The translations under genes and the position numbers were made by a program. From Clostridia bacterium (GTDB lineage: Bacteria; Bacillota; Clostridia; Oscillospirales; CAG-272), in contig JAFUQQ010000067.1 of assembly GCA_017472285.1 (NCBI GenBank), forward strand, positions 1 through 44,804: 44,804 nucleotides of DNA, read 5' to 3'. The notes beneath the pieces were generated by a model. It made no database searches, was not told where the DNA came from, and worked only from the letters and a program-made list of their open reading frames with translations. How positions within the stretch are numbered: the first letter of the stretch is position 1; every line of letters begins with the position of its first letter. Shown piece by piece: positions 6,987-14,340 of the stretch.

Positions 6987-8747
6987 ATGCATAAAACAAA
7001 GCTATTTAAGATATTTATTTTAACCATTACGGTGCTGTTATCTTGTGTAATATCGGTTTCTGCGGCTTCTGCTTCTGCAATTAGTGTAGGCGAAGTTGAA
7101 GGTGTAGCAGGCGATAAGGTCATCGTTCCGATCACGATTGATAAAAATAGCGGATTTGTCAGTCTTACGTTAAAAGTTACATATGATACATCCGTGCTCA
7201 CATTGACATCTGTCAACGATACTGGGGTGCTTGAGGGTGAATATCATTCAGCAAAATATAACTCGCCTTATCAATTGAATTGGGTTAACGACACCGACAC
7301 GAGTAATACAACGAAAACAGGCAAAATCGTTGAATTGATTTTCAATATTGACGATGATGCTAAAACAGGTAAGTATGATATTCAAGTTAGTATGGATGAA
7401 TATGATGCCCTAGATGCTAAAGGTAGAAATGTTTCTTTTACGTTGAATGACGGTTGTATCACTGTTATAGAACCGGAACACGAGTGCTCTTTCGGTGATT
7501 GGGAACCGTATACTTCCAGAAAACACGTTCGTTATTGTGATGAATGTGATGAAAAAGAGCTCGAAAATCATTCATGGGATGGCGGTAAAGTGATCGAAGA
7601 AGCTTCTTGCGATTCTGAAGGTGAAATCAAATATACTTGCAAAGATTGCGGCGAAACCAAAACAGAGGAAACTGAAGCAGAAGATCATTCCTATGGTGCT
7701 TGGATGAAGCATAACGAAGCACAACACAAACGCAGTTGTTCGTCTTGCGGAAATCTTCAATACGAAGAACACTCTTGGGATACAGGTAAAGCTACGGTAA
7801 ACGGTAAAACATATACCTGTACGATCTGTAAAGCAACAAAAACGATAGTTGATTTTGTTCCTGTTAGTGGTATTACATTGAGCGAAACCAATGTTACTTT
7901 AAAACTTGGAGATAATTATTCGATTGATGCCACTGTGAATCCGGCTAATGCAACAAATAAAAACATCATTTGGACAAGTAGCAATCCCTCTGTTGCAAAA
8001 ATTTTGGATAATACTGATGATAGCTCAAAGGGTTTGATTATGGCTATGTCTACAGGTACAGCAACGATAACGGCAACATCCGAGGACGGTAATTTTGTAG
8101 CTAACTGTGAGGTTACTGTTGTTGGAGATTCTACACCGGATCCTAATGCACCGACTATTTATGTTGACAATGTGACTGCAACGGCAGGTAAAACTGTAAA
8201 AGTCAATATTTCGTTGAAAAATAATCCGGGGATACTTGGCACTTCTTTTACTGTAAGTTATAGTAGAGAATTAATATTGATATCTGCTCAAAACGGAGAA
8301 GCACTATCGTCATTGACATATACTGCTCCGGGTATGTTATCTAACCCTTGTCGATTTGGATGGGATGGTGTTGATGAATCTGATGCTGACGGAGTTGTAT
8401 TAACATTGACATTTAAGATTCCAGACGATGCACAACCGGGAGATTTTTATACAATAAGCATCTCTTATGATGATGGAAATATTTTTGACAAAGGAATGAA
8501 TCCGATTACCTTTAGAATTGAAAATGGTTCTATCAAGATACCCAATTATACATCTGGTGATTTGAATGATGATGGTACTATCAATATGCAAGATGTTGTA
8601 TTATTAAGACGACATATTGTTGGCGGATACAATGTGGTAATCAATAATTTAGCTGCGGATGTAAACCGAGATGGCTTATTGAATATGCAAGATGTTGTTT
8701 TGATTAGAAGATATATTGTTGGCGGTTACGGAGTAGAACTGAAATAA
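6987..8747 (+). CDS. Secreted scaffold protein with two cohesins, Big_2 domain and C-terminal dockerin
   Basis: 586 residues with a signal peptide (about 1-28). Cohesin 1 spans about 30-160. Next is a Cys/His-rich stretch (about 166-280) with repeated CxxC knuckles (CDEC, CKDC, CSSC, CTIC). A bacterial Ig-like Big_2 domain follows (about 285-380, with TSSNPSVAKI and GTATITATS). Cohesin 2 (about 388-520) is closely similar to the cohesin of the 1297 gene; both share NPC(N/R)FGWDGV. A dockerin (about 521-586) has two loops, DLNDDGTINMQD and DVNRDGLLNMQD, each followed by a near-identical RR(H/Y)IVGGY helix. A protein with both partners can form chains or bridge the other two proteins. The start has CGGAGG at 6972-6977, 20 bp after the previous gene. 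Confidence 0.88.
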   Translation: MHKTKLFKIFILTITVLLSCVISVSAASASAISVGEVEGVAGDKVIVPITIDKNSGFVSLTLKVTYDTSVLTLTSVNDTGVLEGEYHSAKYNSPYQLNWVNDTDTSNTTKTGKIVELIFNIDDDAKTGKYDIQVSMDEYDALDAKGRNVSFTLNDGCITVIEPEHECSFGDWEPYTSRKHVRYCDECDEKELENHSWDGGKVIEEASCDSEGEIKYTCKDCGETKTEETEAEDHSYGAWMKHNEAQHKRSCSSCGNLQYEEHSWDTGKATVNGKTYTCTICKATKTIVDFVPVSGITLSETNVTLKLGDNYSIDATVNPANATNKNIIWTSSNPSVAKILDNTDDSSKGLIMAMSTGTATITATSEDGNFVANCEVTVVGDSTPDPNAPTIYVDNVTATAGKTVKVNISLKNNPGILGTSFTVSYSRELILISAQNGEALSSLTYTAPGMLSNPCRFGWDGVDESDADGVVLTLTFKIPDDAQPGDFYTISISYDDGNIFDKGMNPITFRIENGSIKIPNYTSGDLNDDGTINMQDVVLLRRHIVGGYNVVINNLAADVNRDGLLNMQDVVLIRRYIVGGYGVELK

Positions 8748-8775
8748 CAGTCGAAACTGAAGCAATAATTTAAAT

Positions 8776-8834
8776 GAAGCGAATCACCGTTCTGTCAAGG
8801 TTTGCCTTGATGGGACGGTGATTTTGCTTCTTTA
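8776..8834 (+). terminator. Rho-independent terminator of the cohesin/dockerin operon
   Basis: A long imperfect hairpin (GAAGCGAATCACCGT... pairing with ...ACGGTGATTTTGCTTC) ends in TTTAG, 28 bp after the stop codon at 8747. It closes the three-gene unit. Confidence 0.75.
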
Positions 8835-8887
8835 GCAAGAAAATCTATTATTTTGTTTGATTTGGATCAGAAAAGTACAGCAATATA

Positions 8888-8916
8888 TTGACAAATTGTG
8901 TATATTTTAGTATAAT
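8888..8916 (+). promoter_or_regulatory. Perfect sigma-A promoter of the TasA-like/SipW operon
   Basis: TTGACA (8888-8893), 17 bp, TATAAT (8911-8916). The predicted start near 8923 leaves a ~150 nt leader before the ATG at 9075. Such a match suggests a highly expressed structural protein. Confidence 0.9.
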
Positions 8917-8923
8917 AAAGATG

Positions 8924-9066
8924 AAATTAAAATTCCATGAAAAATGCAAAATGGGGATATCCCCATTTGATTGATGTATTTATACATCAATCAAATCCCT
9001 CTTATCAAAAGGGTATATATAAAGCGTGAGCTTTATCTATATATTTTTATTCTTGAAGAAAGGAGG
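8924..9066 (+). promoter_or_regulatory. Structured 5' leader with serial hairpins
   Basis: Four stems follow one another. A perfect 20 nt palindrome spans 8949-8968 (AAATGGGG / CCCCATTT). A 13 bp stem joins 8966-8978 with 8983-8995 and shares three bases with the first. A weak 7 bp stem covers about 8997-9013. A stem at 9014-9043 is closed by a GTGA (GNRA-type) loop and followed by TATTTTTA. The ribosome site AAAGGAGG comes next (9059-9066). This may be a stabilising leader or an attenuator. No known riboswitch class is recognised. Confidence 0.6.
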
Positions 9067-9074
9067 ACATATAA

Positions 9075-9611
9075 ATGAAAAACAGAAAAAGAATTATCGT
9101 TGCGTTTTTGCTTGTTGTAGCGTTGGTTCTTGGTGTTGGTTATGCAGCTCTTACAGATACACTTACCATTATCGGTAATGCTACTATCGATATGAATCAA
9201 GCTGCGAACAACTTCGATGAGAATGTTTATTTCTCTGCTGCTGAAGTTGTAAGTAGCCCCAATACTTCCGTTGACAGTGTTGGCGGTGTTGGTACCGATG
9301 ATGCTACTTTCACAGCGCATAGCCTTGCTACATTGGGTGATACAGCAGTGTTTAAGTTCACTATCCTGAATGATTCTAACGTTTCTGTTCAGATCTCCAT
9401 TCCCGATACTAAACTTAGCGGTGTTGCAAACAATTCTAACACGAATCCTGAAAAATTCTCTATTACTTATCATTATTCCCGTGATGACAAAGTAATTCCT
9501 TCTGGAGAAACGATGGATGTTACTGTTACAGTTCAGGTAATTGCTCCTGTAACAGAACAGACCGGTGCAACCTTTGGCATCGAATACACAGCAACCACTG
9601 TGGACGGATAA
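9075..9611 (+). CDS. TasA/camelysin-like protein with SipW-type signal peptide
   Basis: 178 residues. The N-terminus has a Lys/Arg-rich start, a hydrophobic core and then GYAALTDTLTIIGNATID, the hallmark of substrates of SipW-type signal peptidases (TasA, CalY and relatives). The mature part is short and beta-rich, as in fibre-forming matrix subunits. A strong AAAGGAGG lies 8 bp before the ATG, and a perfect promoter and structured leader lie upstream, consistent with high output. The gene for the matching peptidase follows at once (9667) and a second substrate of the same type lies at 11973. The product is probably secreted and assembled outside the cell into filaments or a surface layer. 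The export class is well supported; fibre formation is inferred from family knowledge. Confidence 0.82.
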   Translation: MKNRKRIIVAFLLVVALVLGVGYAALTDTLTIIGNATIDMNQAANNFDENVYFSAAEVVSSPNTSVDSVGGVGTDDATFTAHSLATLGDTAVFKFTILNDSNVSVQISIPDTKLSGVANNSNTNPEKFSITYHYSRDDKVIPSGETMDVTVTVQVIAPVTEQTGATFGIEYTATTVDG

Positions 9612-9636
9612 TGCTTGAATAGCGATCAATCAAGTT

Positions 9637-9648
9637 GCACACGTGTGC
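9637..9648. repeat. 12 bp perfect palindrome between the TasA-like and sipW genes
   Basis: GCACACGTGTGC lies in the 55 bp gap, just before the AGAGGAGG ribosome site of the peptidase gene. It may be a small processing hairpin separating abundant substrate mRNA from scarce peptidase mRNA, or a protein-binding site. Confidence 0.35.
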
Positions 9649-9666
9649 CAAGAGAGGAGGACGGCG

Positions 9667-10788
9667 ATGATCGATAAGAGAAAATTACATATTTCCTCGG
9701 TGGCCATATTCGCCGTTCTCCTGCTTGCTCTGGTTTTGCCTCTCGGTACAAGTGGGAGAATTTTGGCAGCGGTCCTTTTGGCACCGATGGCAGTTTTTGT
9801 GTATTTCTTTATTAAAAAAAGAAGTATTTTATCCTTGAATGCGAGTCAAGTTCTGCTTCTTATGACAGCAATTGCGCTCGCTTATTTAATGCTCTATTAT
9901 CTTTCCGGTTTCTATTTTGGTTTTTATAAAAACATTTACAAATTGAATGTTTCCAATATTTTGCGATTTTCCGTTCCCATTGCAGTCATTATCGTTTCCA
10001 CAGAGGTGATTCGATACGTTATGGTTGCACAGGAAGATAAAATTGCAGATGTATTATGTTATTTGTCTTGTGTGATTGCGGAAATGCTTGTTTGTTCGAC
10101 GATTCCGAACATTTCTTCTTTTGCCCGATTTATGGATCTTGTGGCAATGACACTGTTTCCTGCAATCGTTTCTAATTTTTTATATCATTATTTGTCAAAG
10201 CGATATGGCATGCTTCCCAACATCGTATTCAGATTATTGACAACATTATATGTGTATTTGATTCCCATTTCCATAGGAATTTCAGACTCACTCGTATCTT
10301 TTATCAAGGTTTTGCTTCCGATTGCGATCTTCTTATTTATAGATATGCTCTATGAAAAGAAAAAACGCTATGCTTTAGCGAAAAAAAATCGCTTGGGTGT
10401 TCCCATTACTGTTTTGGCGGCGGCAATTTTGATTTCTGTTGCGATGCTCGTTTCCAATCAATTCTATTACGGCGCGCTTGTGATTGCCACAGAAAGTATG
10501 ACGGGCGAGATTGATAAAGGCGATGTTATTATTTTTGAGAGCTATGAAGAACAGATTATTATCGAAGGTCAAGTTATTGTTTTTGAAAAAAATGGCTCTA
10601 TGATCGTTCATAGAGTTGCTGATATACAAATTATCAATGGAAATACGCGCTATTATACCAAGGGTGATGCGAATGATGCATTGGATGCCGGTTATATTAC
10701 CGATGCGGAAATTGTCGGACTTGTAAATTACAAAATTCCATATATCGGCTTCCCAACACTATGGTTGCGTAGTCTTTTCAAACGCTAA
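9667..10788 (+). CDS. sipW: SipW-type signal peptidase I with long polytopic N-terminus
   Basis: 373 residues from the ATG at 9667, which has GAGAGGAGG at 9652-9660; an upstream in-frame start (9643) lacks such a site. The C-terminal third is the S26 peptidase: nucleophile Ser277 in TESMTGEIDKGDVI, then His315 in MIVHRV, which replaces the usual lysine and marks the ER/SipW Ser-His subclass, then YTKGDANDALDAG. The first ~265 residues contain about seven or eight membrane helices, far more than in Bacillus SipW (roughly 190 residues). It should cleave the signal peptides of the 9075 and 11973 products at the outer face of the membrane. The extra helices may serve in scaffolding or regulation. 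Confidence 0.87.
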   Translation: MIDKRKLHISSVAIFAVLLLALVLPLGTSGRILAAVLLAPMAVFVYFFIKKRSILSLNASQVLLLMTAIALAYLMLYYLSGFYFGFYKNIYKLNVSNILRFSVPIAVIIVSTEVIRYVMVAQEDKIADVLCYLSCVIAEMLVCSTIPNISSFARFMDLVAMTLFPAIVSNFLYHYLSKRYGMLPNIVFRLLTTLYVYLIPISIGISDSLVSFIKVLLPIAIFLFIDMLYEKKKRYALAKKNRLGVPITVLAAAILISVAMLVSNQFYYGALVIATESMTGEIDKGDVIIFESYEEQIIIEGQVIVFEKNGSMIVHRVADIQIINGNTRYYTKGDANDALDAGYITDAEIVGLVNYKIPYIGFPTLWLRSLFKR

Positions 10789-10803
10789 ATAAAGGAGCGA
10801 ACA

Positions 10804-11934
10804 ATGTCAGAATTTGAAATTGAAAAACGACAGGAATATGTGCGTAACAGAAAAAAATGGATGATGATCCAAATCGTTGCGCTTGCACTCGTTGCGGCGA
10901 TTGCGCTCGGTTCCTTTATCATTTATGATCGAATGAACCGCACATATTATATTGAATATACGGAAAGTAGTAGTATTGATTACCATATTCAATATATAGA
11001 AAATGAATTTTTTGAAGATTGGCTTGAAAAAGATCAGGCGTATATTTCCTCGCTTGTCGATACGGTGAGTGCTGATTTTAAATATATTTTGGCAATGGAT
11101 GCCAATGATATTGGCTTCGATTATAATTATCAGATCGTTGGCACACTGATGATTGCAGATAAAGATTCGGGAAATCCTTATTATACAACAGAGGACATCC
11201 TTCTCCCTAAAATAGAAGTTTCCACTTTTCAGGAAAATCATTTGAAAATTGAAGAAAATATTCTCGTTGATTTTAATCAGTATAACGATTTTGCAAGTCA
11301 TTTTATTAAAGTATATAATCTTACCAATGCTTCCTGTACCTTATATTTAACACTTGACGTTGAAGTTGTCAGCAGTTGTCCCGATTTTGAACAGAATAAC
11401 GAAAATGTTTATTCCACATCTCTCAAAATTCCGCTTGCATTGGATACGTTTCATGCAGAGATCACTTCCAGTGTTCCCACGAATGAAAGTCGTGTGCTTG
11501 CTTGCAAAGATACGGATAGTCGCGGCTTGTTCCTCGGTATCGGTATCATTGCTTCGATTTTGGCTTTTGTTCTTTTGATCGTATTGCTTGTGTTCCTCCA
11601 TTTGACAAAGAATGAGGATATTACATATGTTGCAAGAGTGCGCAAGATATTAAATGCATATCGTTCGTTTATTCAGCGCATGGATGGAGAATTTGATGAT
11701 AGGGATTATCAAATATTGATGATTCAAACCTTTACAGAGCTTCTTGGCATTCGGGATACCCTGCAAGCACCGATTCTGATGACGGAAAACCGTGATGAAA
11801 CGATGACACGTTTCCTGATTCCGACAGAATCCAAGCTTCTTTATGTATTTGAAGTTAAGGTTGATAACTATGACATGATTTATGAAAAACATGAAGATGC
11901 CGAGCAGGAGCTTTTGTTAGACAAAGAATGTTAG
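10804..11934 (+). CDS. DUF5305-like bitopic membrane protein
   Basis: 376 residues: a cytosolic N-terminus, a membrane helix (about 19-41), a ~200-residue extracytoplasmic beta-rich domain (about 45-245), a second helix (about 246-270, GIGIIASILAFVLLIVLLVFL) and a ~105-residue cytosolic tail. Architecture and setting match the DUF5305 family often found beside SipW-type peptidases; I recognise this by pattern, not by search. AAGGAGCG precedes the ATG 15 bp after sipW. A role in assembling, anchoring or sensing the exported filament proteins is plausible. A 14 bp tandem duplication spans the stop codon and sets the last residues. Confidence 0.68.
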   Translation: MSEFEIEKRQEYVRNRKKWMMIQIVALALVAAIALGSFIIYDRMNRTYYIEYTESSSIDYHIQYIENEFFEDWLEKDQAYISSLVDTVSADFKYILAMDANDIGFDYNYQIVGTLMIADKDSGNPYYTTEDILLPKIEVSTFQENHLKIEENILVDFNQYNDFASHFIKVYNLTNASCTLYLTLDVEVVSSCPDFEQNNENVYSTSLKIPLALDTFHAEITSSVPTNESRVLACKDTDSRGLFLGIGIIASILAFVLLIVLLVFLHLTKNEDITYVARVRKILNAYRSFIQRMDGEFDDRDYQILMIQTFTELLGIRDTLQAPILMTENRDETMTRFLIPTESKLLYVFEVKVDNYDMIYEKHEDAEQELLLDKEC

Positions 11935-11943
11935 ACAAAGAAT
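11916..11943 (+). repeat. Perfect tandem duplication of 14 bp across a stop codon
   Basis: GTTAGACAAAGAAT occurs at 11916-11929 and again at 11930-11943. The second copy supplies the TAG (11932-11934) that ends the DUF5305-like gene. It looks like a recent slippage event. Confidence 0.8.
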
Positions 11944-11972
11944 AATAATAAAATAAGAAAGGAGGGCAGGAT

Positions 11973-13385
11973 GTGAAAAAATGGGTCAAAACGGCTTTTT
12001 GTATCGTGCTCTCCTTTATGGTTTGCTTTATGACCATTGGCTACGCGCAGCTTTCCGATACGCTGAGTATAACAGGTTCGGCAACTGTTGAAGTTCCTGA
12101 CGGTCTTTTTATCATTGATATGCAGGTTGACGGCTCGGCATCCGGTTTGAGCACCAATAATTATAGTTTTCTTGAGTATACGACGACGGTTAGCTCTTCT
12201 TTGAAAAAGAGCGGGCGAAATGCAGGAACGGTAACTTATGAGATCACGGTGCTGAACAATACGACAAGAACCTATGCTTACAGAGGTCTTTATTATCAAG
12301 CATCCTTGGATGGATATGATGGAAATTCTTATATCAGTGAGAGAGCGACCAACAATACGATTGCGATTACGACAGATTTTCCGAACGGAAAAATAGTTGA
12401 GCCGGGTGAGACACTTGTTTTTTATGCCACCTATAAGGTTGGGAGCAGTTTAAATCGAAATACTACTTGGAATACGCTCGTAAATTATCAGTTCGGTATC
12501 AATGTGGATTCCGTTGAGGAGGCACGTAGTGCAGTGCTTTCCAAATTTGAAGATATTTTGAATACGCCTTCGACATATGCAACCTTGTATGATAAAATTG
12601 ACGATAAATTCAGCGGAGCAGAATGGACTTCCAACTATATTGGCAACGTGACAGACTCTTCCAGCACAGACTCTATGACGGTGAATACCTTGTTTGCAGG
12701 ACATTTGCAAATGGTCATCAACGGCGAAGAAAATCCGATCACCGTATTGATCAAACATGAAAATATCGACGGCAATACGCAAACGGGTGATGATTATACT
12801 GCGACAAACGGCAGTGCGAGCTTTACCGGTTATGGTTGTGAGTTTACGCTCTATATGACGACCAGCGATCTTAGCGACAGAAGCGTTTCTCCTCCTGTTT
12901 ATGCGGCGGCATTTACTTGTGACCGCAATGAAGATGGCTCTTATGGCAGCTGGTATATGATTGGCGAATCCTATGAAGGAACTGCCCAAATTGTAGGCTA
13001 TGAGGGCGGCGAAAGCACAGGTTCGTTCGATACGGGTACTTGGCGTTCGGTGGAAGCAACATATTCTCCGATTGATGATTATTCCTATACCGTATCGTCA
13101 GGTCAGACGATTCAGGAAATTGTCAGAGCAGTCGATCCTGAGGCAATTGCACATTTGGAATCACTGCTTGGCGATGCAAAGAAAATTTTGGATGATAATA
13201 TATATGCCGGTTCCGGTATGGAAGTGTTGGAATCCATATATTCGGCATATAGCGGAGCGGGTGATTTATTCACGGTTGCGGATGACGGTACGATCACCGT
13301 AGATCCCACTGCGACTCGCGCAAAGATTGTTCCGCATATTCAAGAAATTTCGGTTGCTTTGAGTGCATTTGAAAATGTTTTGTAA
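11973..13385 (+). CDS. Large secreted protein with SipW-type signal peptide
   Basis: 470 residues starting at GTG (11973), preceded by AAAGGAGG seven bases upstream. The N-terminus (IGYAQLSDTLSITGSATVE) closely parallels the 9075 product, so it is a second substrate of the adjacent SipW-type peptidase. The mature part begins with a beta-rich segment (about 40-175), then a Thr/Ser/Gly-rich middle (about 200-370) and a short helical C-terminus. No other domain is recognised. As the last gene of the four-gene unit and much larger than the small subunit, it could be a minor tip or anchor component, or an adhesin. That function is a guess from context; the export class is well supported. Confidence 0.78.
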   Translation: MKKWVKTAFCIVLSFMVCFMTIGYAQLSDTLSITGSATVEVPDGLFIIDMQVDGSASGLSTNNYSFLEYTTTVSSSLKKSGRNAGTVTYEITVLNNTTRTYAYRGLYYQASLDGYDGNSYISERATNNTIAITTDFPNGKIVEPGETLVFYATYKVGSSLNRNTTWNTLVNYQFGINVDSVEEARSAVLSKFEDILNTPSTYATLYDKIDDKFSGAEWTSNYIGNVTDSSSTDSMTVNTLFAGHLQMVINGEENPITVLIKHENIDGNTQTGDDYTATNGSASFTGYGCEFTLYMTTSDLSDRSVSPPVYAAAFTCDRNEDGSYGSWYMIGESYEGTAQIVGYEGGESTGSFDTGTWRSVEATYSPIDDYSYTVSSGQTIQEIVRAVDPEAIAHLESLLGDAKKILDDNIYAGSGMEVLESIYSAYSGAGDLFTVADDGTITVDPTATRAKIVPHIQEISVALSAFENVL

Positions 13386-13404
13386 TCACCGAAATCATGA
13401 CAAC

Positions 13405-13446
13405 AAGTTCCTGTACGGTCAAAATTTTTGATCGTACAGGAACTTT
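13405..13446 (+). terminator. Rho-independent terminator of the TasA-like/SipW operon
   Basis: A long stem (AAGTTCCTGTACGGTC with GATCGTACAGGAACTT) ends in TTTTC, 20 bp after the stop codon. Confidence 0.88.
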
Positions 13447-13551
13447 TCTAATATTTTAGAGAAATAGTCTGAGAGAAGGAAATGTAATATAAAAATGCAA
13501 ATATAAACAGATGGTTACACAAAAGATGCATAACAAAATTTCTTAATTGCA

Positions 13552-13579
13552 TTTACAAATTTTAAAAATGTATTATAAT
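13552..13579 (+). promoter_or_regulatory. Probable sigma-A promoter of the two-component operon
   Basis: TTTACA (13552-13557), 16 bp, TATAAT (13574-13579), about 50 bp before the start codon of the response regulator. Confidence 0.65.
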
Positions 13580-13635
13580 ATTGTTATATCTTGAGGCAAT
13601 GTAATATTATGATTATCCAAGAAAGGAGATTTTAT

Positions 13636-14340
13636 ATGGAACAAAACTATCAGATTCTCGTTGTAGATGATGACATCTCCATTGTCAATATTATCGAAAC
13701 TTCTTTGAAACAAGCTGGTTATCAAGTATTGACTGCTCATGATGGTGAAGCTGCTTGTCACATGGTAAGCATAAACCGTCCGGACCTTATCATCATGGAT
13801 GTTATGATGCCGCAATGTAACGGTATTATGGCTACTATGCGTATCCGACAGAATAACAATGTTCCTATTCTGATTCTATCTGCAAAGGCAGAAGGCTCAG
13901 ATCGTGTAATCGGACTTGAAGCAGGGGCAGATGATTATTTGATAAAGCCTTTTTATCAGCAGGAGTTACTCGCCAGAGTGAAGGCACTTCTTCGTAGATA
14001 TGACGATTTGGGTTCCATCCGTGAAACAAAATCCGATGATGAAATTCGAGTTGGTGCGATTGTTCTGAATATAGCGACCAAACAGCTCATCGTTCGAGGA
14101 GAGTCCGTTCGCCTGACTGCAACGGAGTTCAAGATACTGCAAGTGCTGATGTCCAATCCGAACAGGGTATACTCAGCGGAGGAAATCTATGAGCGGGTTT
14201 GGAGGAGTGATGCCTATGCTGTGGAAAACACGGTCATGGTTCATATCAGCCGCATCCGTGAAAAGTTGGAGTTGAATCCAAAGAAACCGGAATATTTGAA
14301 AGTAGTTTGGGGGATTGGATATGTCTTTGAAACGCCGTAA
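13636..14340 (+). CDS. OmpR/PhoB-family response regulator
   Basis: 234 residues from the ATG at 13636, chosen because AAAGGAG sits eight bases upstream; an earlier in-frame ATG (13591) has none. The receiver domain (about 1-120) has the acidic pair in VVDDD, the phospho-acceptor Asp55 in IIMDVMMP, Ser in LSAKAE and the conserved Lys in LIKPF. A winged-helix DNA-binding domain (about 140-234) ends VWGIGYVFE, typical of the VanR/PhoB type. It overlaps the following histidine kinase gene by 20 bp. Targets may include the neighbouring export operon or the DUF2079-like gene, but nothing in the sequence fixes this. Confidence 0.95.
   Translation: MEQNYQILVVDDDISIVNIIETSLKQAGYQVLTAHDGEAACHMVSINRPDLIIMDVMMPQCNGIMATMRIRQNNNVPILILSAKAEGSDRVIGLEAGADDYLIKPFYQQELLARVKALLRRYDDLGSIRETKSDDEIRVGAIVLNIATKQLIVRGESVRLTATEFKILQVLMSNPNRVYSAEEIYERVWRSDAYAVENTVMVHISRIREKLELNPKKPEYLKVVWGIGYVFETP

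Noticed and set aside
1297..8747. A cellulosome gene cluster
   Set aside because: Cohesins and dockerins are present, but no glycoside hydrolase or carbohydrate-binding module occurs in these genes. The only glycosidase in the window (22789-25278) is cytosolic and has no dockerin.
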